A DNA stretch of 64,000 nucleotides from Mesorhizobium sp. Its GTDB lineage: Bacteria > Pseudomonadota > Alphaproteobacteria > Rhizobiales > Rhizobiaceae. The DNA lies in assembly GCF_023954305.1 (NCBI RefSeq), contig NZ_JAMLIG010000001.1, forward strand, positions 1,302,001-1,366,000. Reading direction: 5' to 3'. The notes under the pieces were generated by a model. It saw only the letters and a list, made by a program, of their open reading frames with translations, made no database searches and had not been told where the DNA came from. Made by a program: the position numbers and the translations under genes. Shown here piece after piece: positions 8,818 through 17,329 of this stretch (position 1 is the stretch's first letter; the number at the start of each line of letters is the position of its first letter).

Positions 8818-8846
8818 CATATATTCCGGCGGAAGTCGCCGATCAA
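8818..8846 (-). promoter_or_regulatory. putative irr promoter
   Basis: On the minus strand a -35 hexamer TTGATC (8841-8846) and a -10 hexamer TATATG (8818-8823) are separated by exactly 17 nt. Transcription would start near 8811, giving a leader of about 65 nt before irr. This is a by-eye match to the housekeeping consensus. I did not find an obvious Irr or Fur operator overlapping it. Confidence 0.5.
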
Positions 8847-8856
8847 TAGCGGCACA

Positions 8857-8885
8857 TTGACCGCTCCGACCCGGCAAGCTAATCG
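8857..8885 (+). promoter_or_regulatory. putative fabA promoter
   Basis: TTGACC (8857-8862) and TAATCG (8880-8885) are separated by 17 nt on the plus strand, about 90 nt before the fabA ATG. The -35 elements of this promoter and the irr promoter lie back to back only 10 nt apart, so one bound regulator could affect both. Match by eye only. Confidence 0.5.
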
Positions 8886-8977
8886 AAGCCGGCAGCTCGT
8901 TTCCGCCGGGAGCCGGGCGAGCATCCGCGTGCAGATAGAAGAATGTGCTTCGACAGGAAGCCTCGACGGGAGCAGAC

Positions 8978-9499
8978 ATGGCCGAGAAGAAGAGCAGCTT
9001 TGGCTACGAAGACCTCCTGGCTTGCGCAAAAGGGGATCTGTTCGGCCCCGGCAATGCCCAGCTTCCCTATCCGCCGATGCTGATGTTCGATCGCATCACC
9101 GAGATCAGCGAGACCGGCGGGGCGTTCGACAAGGGCTTCATCCGCGCCGATTTCGCGATCCACCGCGATCTCTGGTTCTTCCCCTGCCATTTTATCGACA
9201 ATCCGATCATGCCAGGTTGCCTCGGTCTCGATGCGCTGTGGCAGCTGACCGGATTCTACCTCGGCTGGCTGGGCGAACCGGGCAAGGGCATGGCGCTCTC
9301 GACGGGCGAGGTCAAGTTCAAGGGAATGGTCACACCGAAAACGAAGCTCGTCGAATATGGCGTCGACTTCAAGCGCGTGATGCGCGGACGCCTGGTCCTC
9401 GGCATCGCCGACGGATGGCTGAAGGCGGACGGGGAACAGATCTACACGGCTACCGATCTTCGCGTCGGCCTCGCCAAACAGGACGCGTCCGCCGCCTAG
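8978..9499 (+). CDS. fabA: 3-hydroxydecanoyl-ACP dehydratase/isomerase FabA
   Basis: This 173-residue enzyme dehydrates 3-hydroxydecanoyl-ACP and isomerises trans-2- to cis-3-decenoyl-ACP, the branch point for unsaturated fatty acids in type II synthesis. The catalytic His71 lies in PCHFIDNP and Asp85 in GCLGLDALWQ. Length equals the usual FabA size. ATG 8978 follows GACGGGAGCAG; an in-frame ATG at 8945 would add 11 residues unlike the family. It heads a fabA-fabB-fabI run with gaps of 30 and 13 nt, certainly one operon. Confidence 0.97.
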   Translation: MAEKKSSFGYEDLLACAKGDLFGPGNAQLPYPPMLMFDRITEISETGGAFDKGFIRADFAIHRDLWFFPCHFIDNPIMPGCLGLDALWQLTGFYLGWLGEPGKGMALSTGEVKFKGMVTPKTKLVEYGVDFKRVMRGRLVLGIADGWLKADGEQIYTATDLRVGLAKQDASAA

Positions 9500-9529
9500 A
9501 CCCGCGGCACAGCGCAGAAGGAGCATCGC

Positions 9530-10750
9530 ATGAGGCGTGTCGTCGTCACCGGTCTCGGCATCGTATCGTCCATCGGCAACAATGCGGACGAGGTGCGCGA
9601 ATCGCTGCGCCAGGCGAAGTCGGGTATCAGCTTCTCGCCGGAATTCGCCGAGCACGGCTTCCGCTGCCAGGTCTGGGGCGCGCCGACACTCGATCCAACG
9701 AGTCTCGTCGACCGGCGCGCCATGCGCTTCCTGCACAAGGGCGGGGCATGGAACCACGTCGCCATGCAGCAGGCCATCGCGGATGCCGGGCTGGAAGAAA
9801 ACGACATCACCAACGAGCGCACCGGCATTGTCATGGGCTCGGGCGGTCCGTCGACGCGTACCATCGTCGAGGCGGCCGAAATCACGATCAAGAACAACAG
9901 CCCGAAGCGGATCGGACCGTTCGCGGTGCCGAAGGCGATGTCGTCGACCGCTTCGGCGACACTCGCGACCTGGTTCAAGATTCACGGCGTCAACTATTCG
10001 ATCTCGTCGGCCTGCTCGACCTCGGCGCACTGCATCGGCAATGCCGCGGAAATGATCCAGTGGGGCAAGCAGGACGTGATGTTCGCCGGCGGCCACGAGG
10101 ATCTCGACTGGACCATGTCGAACCTGTTCGACGCGATGGGCGCCATGTCGTCGAAATTCAACGACCGTCCGACCGTTGCCTCGCGTGCCTATGACGCCGA
10201 CCGCGACGGGTTCGTGATCGCCGGCGGCGCCGGGGTGGTGGTGCTCGAGGAACTCGAGCGGGCCAAGGCGCGCGGCGCGAAGATCTACTGCGAGCTCGTC
10301 GGCTACGGCGCGACGTCGGACGGCTACGACATGGTCGCCCCGTCCGGCGAAGGCGCGGTGCGCTGCATGCGCCAGGCGCTCGCCACCGTCAAAGGGCCGG
10401 TCGACTACATCAACACGCACGGCACATCGACGCCTGTCGGCGATTCCAAGGAGATGGGTGCGATCCGCGAGGTCTTCGGCGACCGGATCCCCCATATCTC
10501 GTCGACCAAGTCGCTCACCGGCCATTCGCTGGGCGCGGCCGGCGTGCAGGAATCGATCTACTCGATCCTGATGATGCAAGCCGGCTTCCTCGGCGAGAGC
10601 GCCCATATCGAGAATTTCGACCCGGAGTTCGACGGCATGCCGGTCCTGCGCAAGCGGATCGACAATGCCAGGATCGATACGGTGCTTTCGAACTCGTTCG
10701 GCTTCGGCGGCACCAATGCGACGCTGGTCTTCCAGCGCCTGGCAGATTGA
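9530..10750 (+). CDS. fabB: 3-oxoacyl-ACP synthase I FabB
   Basis: This 406-residue condensing enzyme elongates cis-3-decenoyl-ACP, so it works directly after FabA. The catalytic triad is Cys162 (SACSTSAH), His297 (NTHGTSTPVGD) and His332 (LTGHSLGAAG), and the C-terminal NSFGFGGTNATL motif is intact. AAGGAG precedes the ATG at good spacing. Length and motifs are normal for FabB rather than FabF, supported by the fabA neighbour. Confidence 0.97.
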   Translation: MRRVVVTGLGIVSSIGNNADEVRESLRQAKSGISFSPEFAEHGFRCQVWGAPTLDPTSLVDRRAMRFLHKGGAWNHVAMQQAIADAGLEENDITNERTGIVMGSGGPSTRTIVEAAEITIKNNSPKRIGPFAVPKAMSSTASATLATWFKIHGVNYSISSACSTSAHCIGNAAEMIQWGKQDVMFAGGHEDLDWTMSNLFDAMGAMSSKFNDRPTVASRAYDADRDGFVIAGGAGVVVLEELERAKARGAKIYCELVGYGATSDGYDMVAPSGEGAVRCMRQALATVKGPVDYINTHGTSTPVGDSKEMGAIREVFGDRIPHISSTKSLTGHSLGAAGVQESIYSILMMQAGFLGESAHIENFDPEFDGMPVLRKRIDNARIDTVLSNSFGFGGTNATLVFQRLAD

Positions 10751-10763
10751 GGGCAACTCACCC

Positions 10764-11573
10764 ATGCACGGACTGATGAAGGGCAAACGCGGCCTGATCA
10801 TGGGTGTCGCGAACGATCATTCGATCGCCTGGGGCATCGCCCAGACGCTCTACGCGCATGGCGCGGAGATGGCATTCACCTATCAGGGGGAGGCTTTCGG
10901 CCGACGCGTGAGGCCGCTCGCCGAGAAAGTCGGGGCAAGGCTCGTCCTGCCCTGCGATGTCGAGGACAGCGCTTCGATCGACTCGGTCTTCGATGCCATG
11001 AAGGCCGAGTGGGGGACGATCGACTTCATCGTCCATGCCATCGGCTTCTCCGACAAGAACGAGCTGAAGGGTCTCTATTCGGACACCAGCAAGGAGAACT
11101 TCGTTCGCACGATGGTGATCTCCTGCTACTCGTTCACAGAGGTCGCACGCAAGGCCGCCGCGATGATGAACGACGGCGGATCGATGATCACGCTCACCTA
11201 TGCCGGCTCGGTGCGGGTGATGCCGAACTACAACGTCATGGGCGTTGCCAAGGCCGGGCTGGAAGCCAGCGTCCGCTATCTCGCCAATGATTTCGGACCG
11301 CGCGACATCCGCGTCAACGCGATTTCGGCGGGGCCGGTCCGCACGCTCGCCGGGGCCGGCATCGCGGATGCCCGCCACATGTTCTCCTACCAGGCCCGCA
11401 ATTCGCCGCTCAGGCGCTCGATCACGCTCGAGGACGTGGGCGGCTCCGCGCTCTATCTTCTCTCGACGCTGTCCGGCGGCGTGACCGGAGAGATCCACTA
11501 TGTCGATTCCGGGTACCACATCGTGTCGATGCCAACCCTGGACGAATTGAAGCGGATGGACGACGGGGCCTGA
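10764..11573 (+). CDS. fabI: enoyl-ACP reductase FabI (NADH)
   Basis: This 269-residue SDR-type enoyl-ACP reductase completes each elongation cycle. The N-terminus MHGLMKGKRGLIMGVAN is followed by the FabI-type IAWGIAQ helix. The catalytic Tyr156 and Lys163 have the six-residue spacing of the Y-x6-K motif (YNVMGVAK). ATG 10764 was chosen because it begins the conserved N-terminus; a start at 10665 would lie inside fabB. Many alphaproteobacteria have two FabI paralogues. This is the one linked to fabAB. Confidence 0.95.
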   Translation: MHGLMKGKRGLIMGVANDHSIAWGIAQTLYAHGAEMAFTYQGEAFGRRVRPLAEKVGARLVLPCDVEDSASIDSVFDAMKAEWGTIDFIVHAIGFSDKNELKGLYSDTSKENFVRTMVISCYSFTEVARKAAAMMNDGGSMITLTYAGSVRVMPNYNVMGVAKAGLEASVRYLANDFGPRDIRVNAISAGPVRTLAGAGIADARHMFSYQARNSPLRRSITLEDVGGSALYLLSTLSGGVTGEIHYVDSGYHIVSMPTLDELKRMDDGA

Positions 11574-11670
11574 CCTACGATTCCGCGAGTTCGAACAAAT
11601 CGAATGATCCAGCGAAACTGATTTTAAGGGGATTTCCTGTAGGCATCGCTCCAGAAGGGGTGTTTTGCGT

Positions 11671-13200
11671 ATGCAGGCCTATACAAATCCGAGGCGTAGC
11701 CCGCTGTTCCGGCTGATCACGATCGCTGCCGCGGGCATGTCGAGCTTCGTGCTCGGCCTGTGGGGGATCCGCTACGGCTTCGGCGACCAGCTCGGCGGAA
11801 TGTCGGCGCAGGTGTTGGGCGGGATCATCGCCTCGCTCTGCGCGCTTTCGGCAGCGGGCGCTTCTCTGTCCTTCTTCGCCGGCGTCGACGAATCCGCGAG
11901 CTACGTCTACAACGAGACCCAGATTGACAAGCTGACCGGCCTGCATTCGCGTCAGGCCATGATCGGCCGGATCGCGGCCGCGGCCGCGGCGACCGTGCAG
12001 GACGGAAAGCCGGTCTTCCTGATCGACATCGACATCGACCGCTTCAAGCAGATCAACGACGCCATCGGCTATACGCAGGGAGACGAACTGATCCGCGCCT
12101 TCGCGGCGCGTCTTCGCGACCATGTCCCGCCCGGCTCCGAGATCGGCCGCATCGGCGCCGGCGAGTTTGCAATCCTGGTTCGGGATGGCCGGGCCACCTC
12201 GATCGACCGGATGGTCGAAAAGCTGATCGAGAAGATGATCGAGCCCTACCGGCTGACGACGCATCTGCAGTCGGTGAACCTGTCGGTGGGCCTGGTGGCA
12301 ATGCCCAAGGACGGCCGCGACCCTATCGTTCTCCTGCGCCGGTCCAACCTCGCGCTGCAGAACGCGCGGATGAGCGGCATCGGCAACTGGTCCGTCTACC
12401 ACCCCGAGATGGGCAAGCTCGCGGAATACCGCCAGTGGATCGAATCCGAACTGCACGCGGCGTTCCAGCGCGGCAATTTCGACCTGCACTACCAGCCGCA
12501 GCACGACCTCGCGACCGGCAAGATCGTCGGATACGAAGCGTTGCTGCGCTGGCGGCACCCGAAGCGCGGCATGATCGCCCCGTCGGAATTCGTCCCGGTG
12601 GCCGAAGAGACCGGCATGGTGGTCCCGATCGGCGAATGGGTGCTGCGCAAGGCGTGTCATGATCTCAAGACGCTGCCCGAGAATCTGTTCATCGCCGTCA
12701 ACATCTCGCCTGTCCAGATGATGACGAAGGATTTCATCCAGCGCGTCCGGGCCGTGGTGGCGGAGAGCGGCGTGAACCCCGCGCGTCTCGAACTGGAAGT
12801 GACGGAGACTGCGATGATGCAGGACCGCGAACGCGCGGCCCAGGTGATGCGCCAGCTGACCGAGATGGGCATCTCCGTCGCCGTCGACGATTTCGGCACG
12901 GGCTATTCAAACCTCAGCTATCTGATCGACTTCCCGTTCCGGAAGCTGAAGATCGACCGTTCTTTCGTCGAACGGATCGACAAGGACAATGGCGGCGCAG
13001 TCGTCTCCACCATCGTCGGCCTTTCGCGCGCCCTCGGCGTCAGTACGATCGCGGAAGGCGTGGAGACCGAAACCCAGGCGACGCTGCTGCGTGCCGCCGG
13101 CTGCGAGGTGGTTCAGGGCTATCTCTATGGCCGGCCCGGTCCGCTCGCGGTGGTCGGGCTGACCACCGAGCCGGCTCCGCTCGCCGCGGCGGTTCACTGA
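11671..13200 (+). CDS. membrane GGDEF/EAL-domain protein (c-di-GMP phosphodiesterase candidate)
   Basis: The 509-residue protein has two N-terminal membrane segments (about residues 13-35 and 45-70), a GGDEF domain (DKLTGLHSRQAMIGR onward) and an EAL domain. The GGDEF signature is GAGEF at residues 162-166, a partly degenerate A-site. The EAL motif is intact (YEALLRW, E289) with DDFGTGYSNLSYL and a later EGVET. This suggests c-di-GMP hydrolysis, with the GGDEF half possibly regulatory; that is an inference. ATG 11671 is about 10 nt after AAGGGG; an in-frame TTG at 11665 is the alternative. It stands alone after fabI. Confidence 0.88.
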   Translation: MQAYTNPRRSPLFRLITIAAAGMSSFVLGLWGIRYGFGDQLGGMSAQVLGGIIASLCALSAAGASLSFFAGVDESASYVYNETQIDKLTGLHSRQAMIGRIAAAAAATVQDGKPVFLIDIDIDRFKQINDAIGYTQGDELIRAFAARLRDHVPPGSEIGRIGAGEFAILVRDGRATSIDRMVEKLIEKMIEPYRLTTHLQSVNLSVGLVAMPKDGRDPIVLLRRSNLALQNARMSGIGNWSVYHPEMGKLAEYRQWIESELHAAFQRGNFDLHYQPQHDLATGKIVGYEALLRWRHPKRGMIAPSEFVPVAEETGMVVPIGEWVLRKACHDLKTLPENLFIAVNISPVQMMTKDFIQRVRAVVAESGVNPARLELEVTETAMMQDRERAAQVMRQLTEMGISVAVDDFGTGYSNLSYLIDFPFRKLKIDRSFVERIDKDNGGAVVSTIVGLSRALGVSTIAEGVETETQATLLRAAGCEVVQGYLYGRPGPLAVVGLTTEPAPLAAAVH

Positions 13201-13213
13201 CCCAGGCACCGCT

Positions 13214-13230
13214 CAAGGCAATTTGCCTTG
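13214..13230. repeat. 17-nt palindrome after the GGDEF/EAL gene
   Basis: CAAGGCAA (13214-13221) and TTGCCTTG (13223-13230) form a perfect 8-bp inverted repeat around one T. A one-base loop cannot fold well as RNA, and no T-run follows. It therefore looks more like a protein-binding site in the short gap before the next gene than a terminator. Confidence 0.4.
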
Positions 13231-13293
13231 ACCAAGGGTACCGGAGCGTCCATCACCTGACATTCGTCGTTCGCGGGGGGATCGCGGGCTCCA

Positions 13294-14250
13294 GTGCAAT
13301 TCGGTGGGGTGGCGCCGGGCGGGATGAAGCTCAGGAAGTTCTTTTGGCCGATCGTCGGCAGCGCAGCCGTCATCTTCTCGATCTGGCTGCTCTATCACGA
13401 ATTGCGAGGCGTCTCTTTCGAGGAGATGAAAACCAGCTTCGCACGGATTTCGCTGCACAGCTGGCTGCTGGCGGTCCTCTCCACCTTCGTGGCCTACGGC
13501 GCACTCGCCGGATACGACAACATCGCCCTCAAATATCTGAACCGGAAGGTGCCGTGGCTGTTCATCACCATCGGCTCCTTCACCACCTATGCGATCTCTC
13601 ACAATATCGGGGCTTCGGTGCTGTCCGGCGCGGTCGTGCGCTACCGGGCCTATGCGTCCAAGGGACTGACCATGGCGGAGGTCGGCGTTCTGGTCGCCTT
13701 CTGCTCCTTCACCTTTGCCATCGGGGTGCTGTTCCTGACCGGGCTCGTCTTCGTCATCGAGCCGGAGATCGTCGACAGGTTCGTCGACATCCTGCCGACC
13801 GATTTCTCGCGCGGAACGGGCTACCTGCTGCTCGCGGTCATCGGGCTCTATGTCGCCGGAAGCCTGTTCAGGCTGCCGCCGCTGACGATCCGCGGTTTTG
13901 AGCTGCGCTATCCGTCGCTGCCGATCGTTGCACGGCAACTCATCATCGGCCCGATCGAGATCATCGGCGCGGCAGGCATCGTCTACTTCGCGCTGCCGGA
14001 AGCCGGAAACCCCGGCTACCTCGTCATTCTCGGCATCTTCCTGATCTCGTTCTCGGTGGCGCTGCTGTCGCACGCCCCGGGAGGACTCGGCGTGCTCGAA
14101 CTTGTCTTCGTGCATGCGCTGTCCGAAATGGATCCCGCCGACGTGATCGCCGCGCTGGTCGTGTTCCGGCTGCTCTACCTGATCGTGCCGTTCATGATCG
14201 CGATCGTGGTGATCCTCGCCTTCGAGCATTCCCGCCTGGGGCGGGACTGA
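13294..14250 (+). CDS. UPF0104/MprF-like integral membrane protein
   Basis: This is a 318-residue polytopic protein with about eight hydrophobic segments, resembling the flippase half of lysylphosphatidylglycerol synthase MprF and the YbhN/UPF0104 family. Typical segments are AYGALAGYDNIALKYL, SHNIGASVLSGAVVRYRAY and SHAPGGLGVLELVF. No lysyltransferase half is present, so it would not itself make lysyl-PG; a lipid-handling role is a family-based guess. The start could be GTG 13294 or ATG 13324 (MKLRKFFWPIV). Neither has a strong ribosome-binding site. It converges with the rsmC-like gene. Confidence 0.82.
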   Translation: MQFGGVAPGGMKLRKFFWPIVGSAAVIFSIWLLYHELRGVSFEEMKTSFARISLHSWLLAVLSTFVAYGALAGYDNIALKYLNRKVPWLFITIGSFTTYAISHNIGASVLSGAVVRYRAYASKGLTMAEVGVLVAFCSFTFAIGVLFLTGLVFVIEPEIVDRFVDILPTDFSRGTGYLLLAVIGLYVAGSLFRLPPLTIRGFELRYPSLPIVARQLIIGPIEIIGAAGIVYFALPEAGNPGYLVILGIFLISFSVALLSHAPGGLGVLELVFVHALSEMDPADVIAALVVFRLLYLIVPFMIAIVVILAFEHSRLGRD

Positions 14251-14265
14251 CAAGACCGGACGAGG

Positions 14266-15288
14266 TCAGCGCTTCGCCCAGAGCACCTTGTAGGTCTGGT
14301 CGCGGACGAGTTCGCCGGACTGCCGGAAACCGGCCGACAGAGCCGCCTCGTAGGGCAGCCCGCGATTGGCGACCATGAAGAGGCGGCCGCTGGGCTTCAG
14401 CGCGGCGCTCGCGGCGCGGATCATCGCGTGGCCGATGCCCGGCTCCGCCGCCCGGCCCTGATGGAAGGGCGGGTTCATGACGATCGCATCGAATGTGCGA
14501 GGAACGGGTTCGCCGGCCAGATCGGTCCAATGGTAGCCGACCGGCACGCGCGCCTCGGCTAGATTGGTCTTCGCCGCTTCCAGCGACGCGAAGTCAGCCT
14601 CGAACACGTCGAGCGAGGCGACGCCCGCGCATCGTTCCAGGACTTCGGCGGCCAGATAGCCCCAGCCGGCGCAGAAATCCGCCACGGCGCCCGAGAGATC
14701 GGCCGGGATGTGCTGCGCCAAGAGCCGCGAGCCGGCATCGATGCGGTCATGGGAGAACATGCCGGGCGTCGCGCGGTAGCGGCCGCCGATCAGCGCCTCG
14801 CGATGCGGCGCCTCGAGCATCGTCGCCAGCGAGCGGGCATCAGCCGGCTTCTCGAACCAGAAAGCCTGGCCATGGAACTTGGACAGGCTTCCCCCCAAAG
14901 GGGTCAGAGCCTCCAGCCGCTTGCGCAGGCTGGCGATGCCGTCGTCCTTGCTGCCGGCCACGAGGATGACGGCCGCAGGTGAACCGCGCCGCATCGCCTC
15001 GACGATCAGGATCTCGTTCAGCCCCTTGTGCTTGCCCGCCAGGACGAGAACGAGACCATACCCCTCCCCTTCCGGCTCGGGCACGACCTTATGCTTGCCG
15101 GCCTTCAGCTTCAGGAAATCCGGCCTGAACCCCTGCACCAGCGTCAGGTCGGCGCCAAAGCCGTCCGGCAGCCGGAAGCCCGGCTGGGCGCCGAGAAAAA
15201 GAACCCGCGCGCCCTTGCCCGGCGGATCGAGGTCGCCGGTCTCGAAGGGATGGAAGAGGGTTCGCTGGGCGTCGTCGCCGGCTGCCAT
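14266..15288 (-). CDS. RsmC-like class I SAM-dependent rRNA methyltransferase
   Basis: The 340-residue protein has an N-terminal non-catalytic MTase-like half and a C-terminal catalytic half. The SAM site is VADFCAGWGYLAAE and the catalytic motif is NPPFHQG, as in the G-N2 methyltransferases RsmC and RlmG. E. coli RsmC methylates G1207 of 16S rRNA, and that is the best guess here. ATG 15288 was chosen because it follows the selO stop by 8 nt; TTG 15309 or GTG 15300 in the same frame would overlap selO. It lies downstream of selO on the same strand, probably in one transcript. Confidence 0.85.
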   Translation of the reverse strand: MAAGDDAQRTLFHPFETGDLDPPGKGARVLFLGAQPGFRLPDGFGADLTLVQGFRPDFLKLKAGKHKVVPEPEGEGYGLVLVLAGKHKGLNEILIVEAMRRGSPAAVILVAGSKDDGIASLRKRLEALTPLGGSLSKFHGQAFWFEKPADARSLATMLEAPHREALIGGRYRATPGMFSHDRIDAGSRLLAQHIPADLSGAVADFCAGWGYLAAEVLERCAGVASLDVFEADFASLEAAKTNLAEARVPVGYHWTDLAGEPVPRTFDAIVMNPPFHQGRAAEPGIGHAMIRAASAALKPSGRLFMVANRGLPYEAALSAGFRQSGELVRDQTYKVLWAKR

Positions 15289-15296
15289 GCGGATGC

Positions 15297-16814
15297 TCAC
15301 GTCCCGCAAAACGTCTGCAGCACGCGCTCGTCCGGCCGCGGCGGCTCGGCGTAGCGTTCCCTGCCCGGTTGCTCGTCGTAAGGATGCGTGACCACCGCCA
15401 GCATTTCATGGAAAGGGCCGAAATCGTCGCGTTCGATGGCTGCGGCGATGACCTCCTCGACTAGGTGATTGCGCGGGATGAACTTCGGGTTGGCCCGCTT
15501 CATCAGCGCAGCCCGCGCCCCGGCCGAGACATCCTCCAGCGCCAGGCGCTCCAGCCACAGCCGCGCCCAGGCATCGAAGCCGGCGGGATCGGCGAAAAGT
15601 CTCCCCGTCGACAGCACGGCTTCTTCCGGCGCAAGTGCTACATCCTCGGCCAGCGTGCGGAAGGTCAGCGTGAAATCGGCGCCGCCCGCGGCCATCGTTT
15701 CGAGAAGGCCTTTCACCAGCGCCTTGTCCTCGTCGCGCGCAGAGGTCAGGCCGAGCTTGGCGCGGAACCCCTCGACCAGCTTCTCCTCGAACTGCGGCAT
15801 GAAGGCGCCCAGCGCCGTCTGCGCCACCGGCACCGCCTGCTCCGGGTCGTCGTGCAGCAGCGGCAACAGGCACTCGGCCAGCCGCGCCAGGTTCCACTGC
15901 GCGATGTGCGGCTGGTTGGAGAACGCGTAGCGCCCGTGCTGGTCGATGGAGGAGAACACCTTGGCGGGGTGGTATTCGTCCATGAAGGCGCAAGGACCGT
16001 AGTCGATCGTCTCGCCCGAGATCGCCATGTTGTCGGTGTTCATCACGCCATGGATGAAGCCGAGCTGCATCCACCTGGCGATCAGCGCGGCCTGGCGCGC
16101 GACCACCGCCTGGTAGAGGGCGAGATAGCGGTTCGCGGCCGTCGCGGTCTCGGGAAAGTGCCGCTCGATGACATAGTCCGCGAGCCTGCGGATCGAATCG
16201 ACATCGCTGCGGGCGGCGAAGAACTGGAAGGTGCCGACGCGGATGTGGCTCGCCGCAACGCGCGTCACCACCGCGCCGGGAAGGCGCGTCTCGCGATAGA
16301 CCGAATTGCCGGTGGTTACCGCGGCGAGGGATCGCGTGGTCGGCACGCCAAGCGCGGCCATCGCCTCCGAGACGAGGTATTCGCGCAGGACCGGACCGAT
16401 CGCCGCCAGCCCGTCGCCCCGGCGCGAGAAATGGGTGGGTCCCGCGCCCTTGAGCTGGATGTCCCGGCGGCCCTTCTCACCGACCACCTCGCCCAGCAGG
16501 ATGGCGCGGCCGTCGCCGAGCTGCGGCACGAAATGGCCGAACTGGTGGCCGGCATAGGCGAGCGCGACCGGCTCCGCCCCCTCGGGGATCGTGTTGCCGG
16601 AAAAGATCTCGGCCAGCGTCGCGTCGTCGATGTCGCCGACGTCGAGTCCCAGCTCCTCAGCCAGTCTCCGGTTGAATTTCACCAGACACGGACGCGCTGC
16701 CCGCGCAGGCTCGGCGGCAACGTGAAAACCGGCCGGCAGGCGCGCATAAGAATTGTCGAAGCGCCCGATGGCCGGCGCTTCGCTCGCTTCCAATGTCATT
16801 GCCTTGCTCATCAT
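15297..16814 (-). CDS. selO: SelO/YdiU-family protein AMPylator
   Basis: This 505-residue pseudokinase-fold enzyme transfers AMP from ATP to hydroxyl groups of proteins; the E. coli homologue is linked to oxidative stress. Visible signatures are the N-terminal FDNSYARLP, AYAGHQFGHFVPQLGDGRA, KGAGPTHFSRRGDG, GVPTTRSLAAVTTG, and the metal/catalytic region MNTDNMAISG followed by DYGPCAFMDEY. The protein ends in TFCGT, keeping the conserved near-terminal Cys. An open frame continues far upstream, but ATG 16814 (or 16811 right after it) fits the family start. The following rsmC-like gene begins 8 nt downstream. Confidence 0.93.
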   Translation of the reverse strand: MMSKAMTLEASEAPAIGRFDNSYARLPAGFHVAAEPARAARPCLVKFNRRLAEELGLDVGDIDDATLAEIFSGNTIPEGAEPVALAYAGHQFGHFVPQLGDGRAILLGEVVGEKGRRDIQLKGAGPTHFSRRGDGLAAIGPVLREYLVSEAMAALGVPTTRSLAAVTTGNSVYRETRLPGAVVTRVAASHIRVGTFQFFAARSDVDSIRRLADYVIERHFPETATAANRYLALYQAVVARQAALIARWMQLGFIHGVMNTDNMAISGETIDYGPCAFMDEYHPAKVFSSIDQHGRYAFSNQPHIAQWNLARLAECLLPLLHDDPEQAVPVAQTALGAFMPQFEEKLVEGFRAKLGLTSARDEDKALVKGLLETMAAGGADFTLTFRTLAEDVALAPEEAVLSTGRLFADPAGFDAWARLWLERLALEDVSAGARAALMKRANPKFIPRNHLVEEVIAAAIERDDFGPFHEMLAVVTHPYDEQPGRERYAEPPRPDERVLQTFCGT

Positions 16815-16975
16815 GTGCTCACACCGCCGGACACCGGCGCATTTCCATACATAGGTCCCCACGTCCCCGTCGTCATCAACTCTGTCGGATTTGAACGCCT
16901 CATCGTCTTGCGTTGCGGACGATCCCTCGCATGGCAGACCTGTGGCCGATGCTGTGCACTCCCCGTTCCGCCAGT

Positions 16976-17139
16976 CCCTCCACCGCCTTCGGGTTCCCCT
17001 CTCTACACCGGAGCCCCCTCCACTATGCTGCGCATGGTCCCCCTCCCCCGTAAACGGGGGATGATCAGGGCGCGACCGCGCGGCCGGCATATCCTCCCCT
17101 GCGAAGCGGGGGAGGGGGACCGCCGAAGGCGGTGGAGGG
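16976..17139. repeat. palindromic intergenic repeat element upstream of selO
   Basis: A 17-bp perfect inverted repeat bounds this element: CCCTCCACCGCCTTCGG at 16976-16992 and its complement at 17123-17139. Inside are a perfect hairpin CCCCCG-TAAA-CGGGGG (17045-17060) and a second G/C stem around 17095-17117. The composition and nesting resemble the mobile palindromic repeats common between genes in Mesorhizobium and related genera. The remainder of the 515-nt gene-free stretch 16815-17329 holds low-complexity CACCATTC direct repeats near 17237-17270 and no convincing gene; open frames through it are prolongations of flanking frames. Confidence 0.6.
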
Positions 17140-17329
17140 GGCGGTCGCAGGCCCACGGAGCAGTTCTCCGGACGCGCCCCTGTGCATCGATCGCCCCCGG
17201 CGGAAGAAAGTTTTCGCCGACAACCTCTTGTTCCCATTCACCATTCGCCCGTCACCATTCACTTTTTTTATCCACGCCCTTTCCGCCCTGCCGCATCATT
17301 GGTCCCGGTGCGACGCAAAGGAGCCGACG

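Noticed and set aside
8879..10801. 640-codon minus-strand frame across fabA-fabB
   Set aside because: Antisense to well-identified fab genes, with no recognisable domain.
14232..14246. CCCGCC-TGGGGCGGG hairpin at the end of the UPF0104 gene
   Set aside because: It lies inside coding sequence and has no T-run. It is probably coincidental.
16815..17329. Protein-coding potential in the selO upstream region
   Set aside because: Frames here are continuations of selO or shadows, interrupted by palindromic repeats, without ribosome-binding sites.
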